In this document: piece by piece, positions 1 through 5,323 of the stretch | How positions within the stretch are numbered: the first letter of the stretch is position 1 | Layout of the letters: the number at the start of each line of letters is the position of its first letter | Origin: JBFFSQ01 sp041572275 | GTDB taxonomy: Bacteria > Pseudomonadota > Gammaproteobacteria > SZUA-229 | Direction: 5' to 3' | NCBI GenBank assembly: GCA_041572275.1 | Contig: JBFFSQ010000182.1 | Coordinates: 1 to 6,088 of the forward strand | DNA: 6,088 nucleotides | Position numbers and translations under genes: made by a program | Notes under the pieces: generated by a model | Seen by the model: the letters and a program-made list of their open reading frames with translations, nothing else | Database searches by the model: none | Told to the model about the DNA's origin: nothing

Positions 1-345
1 ATCTTTCTTGTATACGGTAATCGTACAGGGCATCAGGATCGATAAAATACGGAATCTATCGTCGGCCAGCATAGGACCGGAATATTTAGTACTACAGGCT
101 TCAATTAACAGTACAGGGGGGACATTACCACCGGCATTTGCAACTGCTTTGGCAGGATTACGTAACCCTGACAGAGACCAGCCATTTGCTGACAAGGACT
201 GTATATTCTGCTGAATACGTGCAGCAGTTTCTTCCACACTAAAAGGACTCGGAACTTCTCGCAACATTAAACTACTCATCGAATTCCAGGCGATAACACC
301 CAGGAACACGACACCAACTATGAAACCAACCACTGCTTTCATCAT
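1..345 (-). CDS. DUF302-domain membrane-anchored protein, C-terminus outside window
   Basis: The minus-strand frame is open from an ATG at 345 to the left edge (115 codons), so the C-terminus is missing. Residues 4-20 are a hydrophobic segment (AVVGFIVGVVFLGVIAW) that serves as a membrane anchor or uncleaved signal. The rest reads as a DUF302 domain: a helix with FSVEETAARIQQNI, then NGWSLSGLRNP, then VPPVLLIEACSTKYSGPML, and finally RILSILMPCTITVYK near the edge. The start is chosen because GAGG lies 9 nt before the first of two tandem ATGs (345 and 342); the second would be 12 nt away. DUF302 proteins are small and of unsettled biochemical function, and they recur near sulfur-oxidation genes (family knowledge, from memory). 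The gene is divergent from fccA and shares its upstream region, which suggests but does not prove co-regulation. The family call is fairly sure; the function is unknown. Confidence 0.8.
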   Translation of the reverse strand, partial: MMKAVVGFIVGVVFLGVIAWNSMSSLMLREVPSPFSVEETAARIQQNIQSLSANGWSLSGLRNPAKAVANAGGNVPPVLLIEACSTKYSGPMLADDRFRILSILMPCTITVYKKD

Positions 346-406
346 GGCTACTCACCTCATTTGAAGGATTAAAAACACTGTCATTCATTTCAAAATGACT
401 TAAGCA

Positions 407-422
407 TATTAATATATTAATA
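407..422. repeat. Perfect 16-bp AT palindrome
   Basis: TATTAATATATTAATA reads the same on both strands. It lies 62 bp upstream of the DUF302 start on the minus strand. It could be a regulator-binding site or part of an AT-rich promoter. In AT-rich DNA such a palindrome can arise by chance, so its function is only a possibility. Confidence 0.35.
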
Positions 423-451
423 AAAGCTCATTTGATTTGAGCTAGCGCAAG

Positions 452-528
452 TTATATCCATACTCGTTATAGGAATTACTTATCCCTGTAGCGCTATAGG
501 GCGACTGTAATAAGTATGGCTTATATAA
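452..528. repeat. Large interrupted inverted repeat with nested palindrome
   Basis: The outer arms are 458-472 (CCATACTCGTTATAG) and 505-519 (CTGTAATAAGTATGG). They pair at 14 of 15 positions when two G-T pairs are allowed, with one C-A mismatch. A further six pairs, TTATAT at 452-457 with ATATAA at 523-528, form if CTT at 520-522 is bulged. Nested inside is the near-palindrome CCCTGTAGCGCTATAGGG at 484-501 (16 of 18 symmetric). The inner and outer centres differ (492.5 versus 488.5) because the left internal spacer is 11 nt and the right is 3 nt. That asymmetry suits a folded RNA or cruciform with an internal loop better than one simple operator. No U-run follows on the plus strand, so it is not a classical terminator. 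It could be a leader RNA, a paired operator or a remnant miniature element. Confidence 0.6.
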
Positions 529-542
529 ACAAGCTTACTGAC

Positions 543-668
543 CTGATTAGTCGGCCAAAATTGAGCCAGATCATGTTTCAAGCTCCGTTCACCTGTTTAT
601 ACTTAAAAGTTGCTTAACAGCAATAACGACATCCAATTTTAATAATAACCCGCACGACTGACTAGTCG
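543..668. repeat. Spaced direct repeat CTGAYTAGTCG upstream of fccA
   Basis: CTGATTAGTCG at 543-553 recurs as CTGACTAGTCG at 658-668, 10 of 11 identical, with start points 115 bp apart. The second copy overlaps the hairpin CGACT/AGTCG and ends 32 bp before the fccA ATG. Two copies in a 355-bp regulatory region could be binding sites of one regulator. The match is short and could be chance. Confidence 0.3.
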
Positions 669-700
669 ATGCGAATGTCGAAACTAAACAGGGACACGCC

Positions 701-1294
701 ATGCTAAAACCTCATGTCTTCTCACTGCTTTTAATGGCTGGCCTGTGCTCAAGCTCGCCAACCCAGGCCGATCCACCGACAACCGCCAGCATGCTTGCCA
801 ACGCCTGCGCAGCCTGTCATGGTCTCAACGGCTCCAGCCAGGGACCCGCCACGCCAAGTATAGCTGGTATTTCTGCCGTCTACTTCATCGATGCCATGAC
901 AGCCTTTCAGGAAGATGAGCGCCCTGCCACCGTGATGAATCGCATCGCCAAAGGTTACAGCGAAGAGCAAATTGAGCTTATGGCTGAATACTTCAGTCAA
1001 CAACCCATGATTCGCACTGATCAGCCGTTTGATCCCGAGCTGGCGCGTAAAGGCGACGCACTCCACCAGAACAATTGCGAAAAATGTCATGAAAATGGCG
1101 GTCGAGCTTCTGATGACGATGCCGGAATTCTGGCTGGTCAGAAAATACCCTACCTGCGCTATACCCTTGATGACATCCTCAACGGTAAACGAGAGGTGTC
1201 GGTCAAGATGGCCAATAAACTCAAAACCATCCATAAATCCATGGGACAGGATGGCATCGAACAGCTTCTCAACTACTACGCCAGTCAGAAATAG
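701..1294 (+). CDS. fccA: Flavocytochrome c sulfide dehydrogenase, dihaem cytochrome subunit
   Basis: The 197-residue precursor has a Sec signal peptide with probable cleavage after TQA (residue 23), followed by two class I cytochrome c domains. Haem motifs are CAACH (36-40) and CEKCH (126-130). The likely sixth ligands are Met79 in ATVMNRIAKGYS and Met170 in SVKMANKLK, both contexts typical of the flavocytochrome c cytochrome subunit. Length and the C-terminal NYYASQK also fit that subunit. In this family the subunit acts in the periplasm, taking electrons from the FAD of FccB during sulfide oxidation and passing them to a soluble c-type cytochrome. It is the first gene of the cluster, with AGGGA 6 nt before ATG, the same layout as at fccB 9 nt downstream. 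A generic c4-type cytochrome is the alternative, but the adjacent fccB makes fccA strongly preferred. Confidence 0.9.
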   Translation: MLKPHVFSLLLMAGLCSSSPTQADPPTTASMLANACAACHGLNGSSQGPATPSIAGISAVYFIDAMTAFQEDERPATVMNRIAKGYSEEQIELMAEYFSQQPMIRTDQPFDPELARKGDALHQNNCEKCHENGGRASDDDAGILAGQKIPYLRYTLDDILNGKREVSVKMANKLKTIHKSMGQDGIEQLLNYYASQK

Positions 1295-1303
1295 GGACCA
1301 GAT

Positions 1304-2593
1304 ATGCATACCACACGTCGAAACTTTCTGAAGATATCACTGGCGACTACCGTCTCTGCGACAGCAGCCATCAGTCCAGCCATTCGCGCAGCCACAACCC
1401 GGCACGTCATCGTCATTGGGGGCGGTATTGGTGGCAGTACGGCTGCCAAGTACCTGCGGCTGATGGATGATCGCATCAAAGTCACAGTAATCGAGCCCAA
1501 GTCACACTACACCACCTGTTTCATGAGTAATGAGTTCCTTGGCGGTGAGCGTGACTTTAAATCCCTGCAATTCAGTTATGCCGGCCTCGCACGCCATGGC
1601 GTTGACCTGATCCAGGACCGGGTCACCGCGATTGATGCTGATAAACAGCAGGTCAAAACAGCGGGCGGTCAAACCCTGCACTATGACCGCTGCATCGTCT
1701 CACCCGGCATCGATTTTCGCTGGGAGGCCATTGAAGGCCATTCCGCCGAGCTAGCTGAGCGCATACCCCATTCCTACCAGGCCGGGCCACAAACGCTGAC
1801 CCTGAAAAAACAGCTCGAGGCCATGCCTGATGGAGGCACGGTTATCATCGCTCCGCCAGCCAACCCTTTCCGTTGCCCACCAGCCCCCTATGAGCGCACC
1901 TCACAGATTGCCCATTACCTGAAAACCCATAAACCCAAATCAAAAATTCTGGTACTGGATGACAAACCCAACTTCTCCAAACAAAAACTGTTTGAGGCAG
2001 GCTGGAAGCGTCATTACGGTTATGGCAGCTCAAACAGTATGATTGAATGGATCAGCGTCGATAACGGTGGCCATATAGAAAGTATCGACCCGAAAACCAA
2101 TACCGTATCGGCCCAGGCGGATGACTTCAAAGCCGATGTCATCAACCTGATTCCACCACAAAAAGCCGGACGGCTCGCCTTCCAGGCCGGTCTCACCGAT
2201 ACATCCGGCTGGTGCCCGGTCGACCACCAGACCTTTGAATCCCGTATCCACAAGAACATACATGTCATTGGTGACAGCGCTATTGCTGCGCCTTTGCCCA
2301 AATCCGGCTATGCGGCCAATTCAGCCGCCAAGGTGTGTGCGGCAGCCATTGTCTCCCTGTTCAATGACACTGACATTATCCATCCATCCTTAATCAACAC
2401 CTGTTACAGCCTGATCGCGCCCAATGATGCGATTTCAGTAGCCATGGTCTATGGTTTCGAAAAAGGCAAAATTATCAAGATGAAAGGTGCTGGTGGTTTA
2501 ACACCAGAGGATGCCAGTGATCAGATGCGTGCCCGCGAAGCGGCCTATGCACACTCATGGTTTAATAACATGACCCACGATATTTTTGGCTAA
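1304..2593 (+). CDS. fccB: Flavocytochrome c sulfide dehydrogenase, FAD flavoprotein subunit
   Basis: This 429-residue protein begins with a twin-arginine signal (TTRRNFLKIS, residues 3-12) and a probable AxA site near residue 30, so it should be exported folded by Tat. The FAD-binding GGGIGG dinucleotide motif is at 39-44 in VIVIGGGIGG, and the second flavin motif VIGDSA is at 321-326. Cys72 in YTTCFMSNE sits where the family carries the 8-alpha-S-cysteinyl FAD link. Cys191 (FRCPPAPYER) and Cys367 (NTCYSL) sit where the catalytic redox disulfide is known in the Allochromatium vinosum enzyme (numbering recalled). The protein oxidises sulfide in the periplasm and reduces the haems of FccA. AGGGA overlaps the fccA stop codon, 6 nt before this ATG, so translation of the two is probably coupled. 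SoxF and sulfide:quinone reductase are relatives, but the Tat signal, cysteine set and fccA partner favour FccB. Confidence 0.93.
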   Translation: MHTTRRNFLKISLATTVSATAAISPAIRAATTRHVIVIGGGIGGSTAAKYLRLMDDRIKVTVIEPKSHYTTCFMSNEFLGGERDFKSLQFSYAGLARHGVDLIQDRVTAIDADKQQVKTAGGQTLHYDRCIVSPGIDFRWEAIEGHSAELAERIPHSYQAGPQTLTLKKQLEAMPDGGTVIIAPPANPFRCPPAPYERTSQIAHYLKTHKPKSKILVLDDKPNFSKQKLFEAGWKRHYGYGSSNSMIEWISVDNGGHIESIDPKTNTVSAQADDFKADVINLIPPQKAGRLAFQAGLTDTSGWCPVDHQTFESRIHKNIHVIGDSAIAAPLPKSGYAANSAAKVCAAAIVSLFNDTDIIHPSLINTCYSLIAPNDAISVAMVYGFEKGKIIKMKGAGGLTPEDASDQMRAREAAYAHSWFNNMTHDIFG

Positions 2594-2613
2594 GTGACAA
2601 ACCAGAACCTCTC

Positions 2614-3279
2614 ATGAATAAACTCGTATTAATTCTGGGCCTATGCCTGCCTGCTTTTGCCTATGCTCTGAATCCACCGGATCTTGATGTGGGTGAAGAA
2701 ATCAATGAAACCTGTGCCGGCTGTCATGGCGAATTTGCCGAAGGGGGCAAAGACGGCGAATATCCGCGTCTGGCCGGGTTACCGGCTGCCTATATAGAAA
2801 ACCAGTTACGTCTGTTTCGTGATCGCAAACGCCCAAATATACCGATGCTGGAATATCTCGACAAAGGCCAGATGCCTGAACAGGATATCGTCGATGTCTC
2901 GGCCTATCTTCAGAGCATCAAGCTCATCACCAAATTGCCACCACTCAAAGAAGGTCCCGACTTCGATGCTTATGAACGCATGATGATGACCAAGACCTTT
3001 TTAAATATCGCTAAAGTCGAGGGTGATTTCAAAGATGGCAAGAAACTCTATAAACGTGAATGCCGCTCCTGTCATGGCCGCAAGGGTGAAGGCAAGCTCG
3101 ACCAGAATATTCCCATGCTGGCCGGTCAATACACTAAATACCTGAAGCGTCAGGTCAAGTTATTCATCGACAAAAAACGCATTCATGATCCAGATGCCCC
3201 GGACGATGAACTCCTGTCTCATTTCAGCGAAGATCAACTCCATAACATATTTGCTTACATTTCAACATTGGATGACTAG
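2614..3279 (+). CDS. Dihaem c-type cytochrome (c4/c553-like) of the fcc cluster
   Basis: The 221-residue protein has a Sec signal peptide (about residues 1-18, LPAFAYA region) and two cytochrome c domains with CAGCH (34-38) and CRSCH (150-154). In domain 1, Met78 (RPNIPMLEYL) or Met87 can be the sixth haem ligand. In domain 2 no methionine follows the haem motif except Met168, which is in the early IPMLAGQ segment; the usual ligand region reads RIHDPDAPDDELLSHF instead. His191 or His203 may be the ligand, or the iron may be open. The role is inferred: a periplasmic electron carrier between FccAB and a terminal oxidase or reaction centre. It follows fccB by 20 nt with no clear Shine-Dalgarno sequence, so coupling with upstream translation is possible. 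It is not a second fccA: the central segment with YERMMMTKTF is unlike FccA. Confidence 0.85.
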   Translation: MNKLVLILGLCLPAFAYALNPPDLDVGEEINETCAGCHGEFAEGGKDGEYPRLAGLPAAYIENQLRLFRDRKRPNIPMLEYLDKGQMPEQDIVDVSAYLQSIKLITKLPPLKEGPDFDAYERMMMTKTFLNIAKVEGDFKDGKKLYKRECRSCHGRKGEGKLDQNIPMLAGQYTKYLKRQVKLFIDKKRIHDPDAPDDELLSHFSEDQLHNIFAYISTLDD

Positions 3280-3283
3280 TACT

Positions 3284-3661
3284 ATGCTTTGCCAGAATAA
3301 CCTTAATCAATGGCTTCAGGATTTATTCAAAACAGTGGATAACAAAGATACCGAACGCTTCACCGGATATCTCAGTGATCAGGTAAAGTTCCGTTTTGGT
3401 AACATGCCAACAACTAATGGCAAAGCAGCCGTAACTGAACAAGTGGCTTATTTTTTTGACAGTATCAAAGCACTTGAACACAGCATTATTGATTTCTGGA
3501 TTAAGGACTCAGACGTGATGTGCCACGGCACGGTGACCTATACGCGACATGATGACAGCACACTTACCGTACCTTTTGCCAATGCCTTCAAAATTAATCT
3601 ACTCTCGATTGAGGAGTATTTGATTTTCGCGGATCTATCAGAACTCTATCAAGCAACATGA
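3284..3661 (+). CDS. Small NTF2/SnoaL-like protein
   Basis: This 125-residue protein has no signal peptide and looks like a single NTF2/SnoaL fold: an N-terminal helix NQWLQDLFKTVDNKD, then FTGYLSDQVKFRFGN, a helix with AVTEQVAYFFDSIKALEH, then strands with VMCHGTVTYTRHDDSTLTVPFANAF and a final EYLIFADLSELY. Such folds serve as ligand pockets, isomerase-like enzymes or structural partners; no catalytic set is identifiable here. Two starts are possible: ATG at 3284, used here, and ATG at 3272, which overlaps the end of the previous gene in ATGACTAG and adds four residues. Neither has a strong Shine-Dalgarno sequence (GGA at 3270-3272 is 11 nt from 3284), which suggests translational coupling. 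It is the last gene of the fcc cluster and ends 19 bp from the convergent gene. The fold is likely; a link to sulfide oxidation is only positional. Confidence 0.75.
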   Translation: MLCQNNLNQWLQDLFKTVDNKDTERFTGYLSDQVKFRFGNMPTTNGKAAVTEQVAYFFDSIKALEHSIIDFWIKDSDVMCHGTVTYTRHDDSTLTVPFANAFKINLLSIEEYLIFADLSELYQAT

Positions 3662-3680
3662 AGTCAGGGCAGTTACGTTA

Positions 3681-4274
3681 TTAAAGATCCAGATAGGCCC
3701 CTTGCGTACGCCCATGACCCGTTTCACGGTCATACACTTTATGCTGTGGTCGATAGGCTTCTAATATTTTCTCTGCCCTGGAATTCGCCTGCCCACTAAG
3801 CAGGCGACAATTGCTGGACGAAGGCATATTCAGCAATGATTTTTCAATCGCTAACGCCGCTTCAACCGCAATATCGGCATGACCTTTCTCATGCAATACC
3901 AGAGCAGCATAGTATTTTTTCCAGACACGTTTCGTTTCTAAATCGGCCAAAATCGCATTTAGCGCTGGCATGGTATAGGTCACATCAACAATTGTGCTGA
4001 CTCGATTGATCGTACAACTGGACTTGGTCTCATGCCACCAGTAATGCCATCGAACATGGGTATCAGTAAAGGCATAGAAAATTTTGTCATCAACTTTTAC
4101 AGGTGTTGATCTGTTAATGGCTGCCAGCAAGGTTTCCAGACCTTTGGCATGAACAGTATAGGTTTTAGTCACTTCATTGATGACAGGAGCCGCATACAAA
4201 TAACCACTTAATGCAAACAGATAGAAAAGATGACACACCACAGCCAGCCGTTTCAGATTGACTTTAATGCCCAT
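3681..4274 (-). CDS. Secreted DUF922-type putative zinc protease
   Basis: The 197-residue protein starts with a signal peptide (hydrophobic residues 10-28, probable cleavage after LYAA). Its core carries HEKGH (128-132) in YYAALVLHEKGHADIA, a HExxH zinc-binding and catalytic motif, and near the end YDRETGHGRTQGA (181-193), whose His187 may be a further metal ligand. An aromatic segment HVRWHYWW lies at 73-80. This combination matches DUF922, predicted secreted zinc-dependent proteases; the activity is predicted from the motif, not shown. The start ATG at 4274 lies inside the end of the upstream gene (22-nt overlap) and has no visible Shine-Dalgarno sequence, so it probably depends on translational coupling. 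Its 3' end faces the NTF2-like gene across 19 bp with no visible terminator. Confidence 0.8.
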   Translation of the reverse strand: MGIKVNLKRLAVVCHLFYLFALSGYLYAAPVINEVTKTYTVHAKGLETLLAAINRSTPVKVDDKIFYAFTDTHVRWHYWWHETKSSCTINRVSTIVDVTYTMPALNAILADLETKRVWKKYYAALVLHEKGHADIAVEAALAIEKSLLNMPSSSNCRLLSGQANSRAEKILEAYRPQHKVYDRETGHGRTQGAYLDL

Positions 4275-4627
4275 TGGTAAGCGTCATCAAAGTTAGTAAA
4301 TATTTCACATTCATAGGGTGAATCAGCCATTCTTTCACAATATAAATTAACCCAGTCCAAAAGCGATTCAATTGTTGCGACAATGGCAATTTTAAGACGC
4401 GCCTTGCTCAAGGCAGCCACATTATCAATCGTGGCCACTTTCACGATATCCATACCCGACACTTCAAACTCTATTATTTGAGTAAAGTCATTAATGATAT
4501 AGCTGATATCATCAAATCGCGAATCACCATGAAGCGTCAAATTCGCATCTAGAATATCATCACCGCTGACCTTCTCGGTGAATACTCTACACAAGCCCTT
4601 TTCATCCCATTTATTCTGATAAGCCAA
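4253..4627 (-). CDS. Conserved small protein of unknown function, TTG start
   Basis: This 124-residue cytoplasmic-looking protein has no signal peptide or membrane segment. It follows an alternating strand/helix pattern: a strand around GLCRVFTEKVSGDDIL, the conserved-looking HGDSRFDDISYIINDF (33-48), a strand/helix with IVKVATIDNVAALSKARLKIAIVAT, and a terminal PYECEIFTNFDDAYQWAL. The pattern resembles small conserved uncharacterised proteobacterial proteins with a STAS/SpoIIAA-like appearance, but no function is known to me. The start is TTG at 4627, decided by AGGAG 7 nt upstream. The only nearby ATG (4634) is out of frame, abuts the Shine-Dalgarno sequence and reads into a stop after seven codons. 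The gene overlaps the DUF922 gene by 22 nt, so the two are probably co-transcribed. Confidence 0.75.
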   Translation of the reverse strand: MAYQNKWDEKGLCRVFTEKVSGDDILDANLTLHGDSRFDDISYIINDFTQIIEFEVSGMDIVKVATIDNVAALSKARLKIAIVATIESLLDWVNLYCERMADSPYECEIFTNFDDAYQWALKSI

Positions 4628-4639
4628 AACCCATCTCCT
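4625..4639 (-). promoter_or_regulatory. Strong ribosome binding site serving a TTG start
   Basis: On the minus strand AGGAG (4639-4635) is followed by seven bases and then TTG (4627-4625), an ideal spacing. An ATG begins directly after AGGAG, too close to be used efficiently, and is out of frame with the gene. This site decides the start of the 124-residue protein. Confidence 0.7.
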
Positions 4640-4697
4640 GCGATTTCACACGCAATTATTACTTACATTCAAAAAGTACTTGTATAGGCAATAATCA

Positions 4698-4716
4698 TTT
4701 TTTATTTTTATTTTTT
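4698..4716 (-). repeat. Symmetric A-tract block upstream of the TTG-start gene
   Basis: The plus strand reads T6-A-T5-A-T6, so the minus strand carries three A-tracts about 70-90 nt upstream of the TTG start. Such tracts can bend DNA or act like an UP element. The surrounding spacer (4628-4785) is very AT-rich, holds no gene, and gives no convincing -35/-10 pair for the downstream gene. Confidence 0.35.
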
Positions 4717-4785
4717 GATTTAACTCAGTAATCTTATTTCTATACAAAACCGGCCATACTTCTATAAATATAAAAAGCCTGGCCT

Positions 4786-5253
4786 CTATCCCCTGACATG
4801 CCTGAGCAATAACCAGATACGCTTGCGAATGTTATTAACTCGTACTTTCCATCGATATTTTTTATTATTTTTCACATAGGGGTAGCGAATGATTAACTGA
4901 TTAATTTTGTCATAGATGGAAACCACCAGGTCATTAGTGGATTTACCACCCCATTGTGATAAATCACTGCCTTCTAGTGAGGCATATTTTTCTATCTTGC
5001 CTGATTTCAGCGTGTTAAAACTGGCCCACTCTTTAGATAAACGCTTGTATTCGGTGATAGATAATTTATCAACAACATCTTCAAGGCTAATATCATCTTC
5101 CGCCACCAGATCAAGATAGGTTAAATTATTTTTAAGCTCATCGATTAACGCCCTGGAATTGCCCCTGGCACTTTTTCGCCATGCAGCAATCTCTTTTATG
5201 GCCGAACCTGCAGTTGATAAGCTTTTCAGAACTGTTGGTATAGATATTTCCAT
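4786..5253 (-). CDS. Orphan hypothetical protein with basic C-terminal tail
   Basis: I do not recognise this 155-residue protein. It is predicted to be mostly helical: an N-terminal stretch PTVLKSLSTAGSAIKEIAAW (6-25), an acidic middle (LDLVAEDDISLEDVVDKL, 47-64), a central KEWASFNTLKSGKIEKY, a WGGKSTNDLV motif (101-110), and a strongly basic tail from about 128 to the end, with eleven Lys or Arg residues and the amphipathic NIRKRIWLLLRHVRG. There is no signal peptide and no zinc or nucleotide motif. The tail could bind nucleic acid or a membrane surface, which is inference only. Codons are AT-rich compared with the fcc genes and the MFS gene, so the gene may have been acquired. The ATG at 5253 lacks a clear Shine-Dalgarno sequence. 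A good promoter lies just upstream, so it is probably transcribed alone. Confidence 0.7.
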   Translation of the reverse strand: MEISIPTVLKSLSTAGSAIKEIAAWRKSARGNSRALIDELKNNLTYLDLVAEDDISLEDVVDKLSITEYKRLSKEWASFNTLKSGKIEKYASLEGSDLSQWGGKSTNDLVVSIYDKINQLIIRYPYVKNNKKYRWKVRVNNIRKRIWLLLRHVRG

Positions 5254-5267
5254 GTTTTTATCTATCT

Positions 5268-5295
5268 AGCTAATAGCTGTACTAGTGATTCACTA
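5268..5295. repeat. Two odd-centred palindromes at the orphan gene transcription start
   Basis: TAGTGA-T-TCACTA (5283-5295) and AGCTA-A-TAGCT (5268-5278) are both perfectly symmetric around one central base, with centres 16 bp apart. The first touches the last base of the -10 element and spans the predicted start point near 5288; the second lies in the leader. A repressor bound there would block the promoter. A structured leader is the alternative. Confidence 0.45.
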
Positions 5296-5323
5296 CTATA
5301 AAGAGGCTCGCCTTATGAGGCAA
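5295..5323 (-). promoter_or_regulatory. Sigma70-type promoter for the orphan gene
   Basis: On the minus strand TTGCCT (5323-5318) and TATAGT (5300-5295) are separated by exactly 17 nt; TATAGT matches the -10 consensus at 5 of 6 positions and TTGCCT the -35 at 4 of 6. Transcription would begin near 5288, leaving a leader of about 35 nt. The -35 lies inside the last codons of the upstream membrane-protein gene and the spacer covers its stop codon. Confidence 0.5.

Larger units (their letters stand above)
346..700. promoter_or_regulatory. Divergent intergenic region between DUF302 gene and fccA
   Basis: This 355-bp AT-rich stretch holds no convincing gene on either strand. Its content is regulatory-looking: a 16-bp AT palindrome (407-422), a short hairpin AGCTCA/TGAGCT (425-443, 7-nt loop), the large dyad at 452-528, and a direct repeat at 543-553 and 658-668. 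Promoters for fccA are uncertain. One candidate is a TATACT -10 at 598-603 without a good -35. Another is TTAACA (614-619) with 18-nt spacing to TTTAAT (638-643). No convincing promoter was picked for the minus-strand DUF302 gene. A small hairpin CGACT-GACT-AGTCG (655-668) lies in the fccA leader. fccA has a modest Shine-Dalgarno AGGGA at 690-694, 6 nt before its ATG. Confidence 0.55.

Noticed and set aside
8..214. 68-codon plus-strand frame at the left end
   Set aside because: It lies wholly over the DUF302 coding sequence on the other strand, has no ribosome site and no family-like sequence.
425..450. FNR-type box suggested by TTGAT near 433
   Set aside because: The matching ATCAA half-site at the required spacing is absent; only a short AGCTCA/TGAGCT hairpin is present.
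749..1309. Long minus-strand frame (186 codons) across fccA
   Set aside because: It is antisense to a certain dihaem cytochrome gene, and its product has no recognisable features; it is a shadow frame.
3185..3283. N-terminal extension of the NTF2-like gene into the cytochrome gene
   Set aside because: It would overlap the cytochrome coding region by about 95 nt, and the added residues do not fit the fold.
3662..3680. Bidirectional terminator between the convergent genes
   Set aside because: The 19-bp gap has no stem-loop or T-run.
4752..4785. Possible terminator after the orphan gene
   Set aside because: GGCCA/TGGCC gives only a 5-bp stem with a loop over 20 nt, and the T5 run lies inside the loop, so it does not fit an intrinsic terminator.
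4936..4950. GGKST in the orphan protein as a P-loop nucleotide site
   Set aside because: The Walker A pattern needs a glycine five residues before the GK; that position is leucine, and no Walker B motif is evident.
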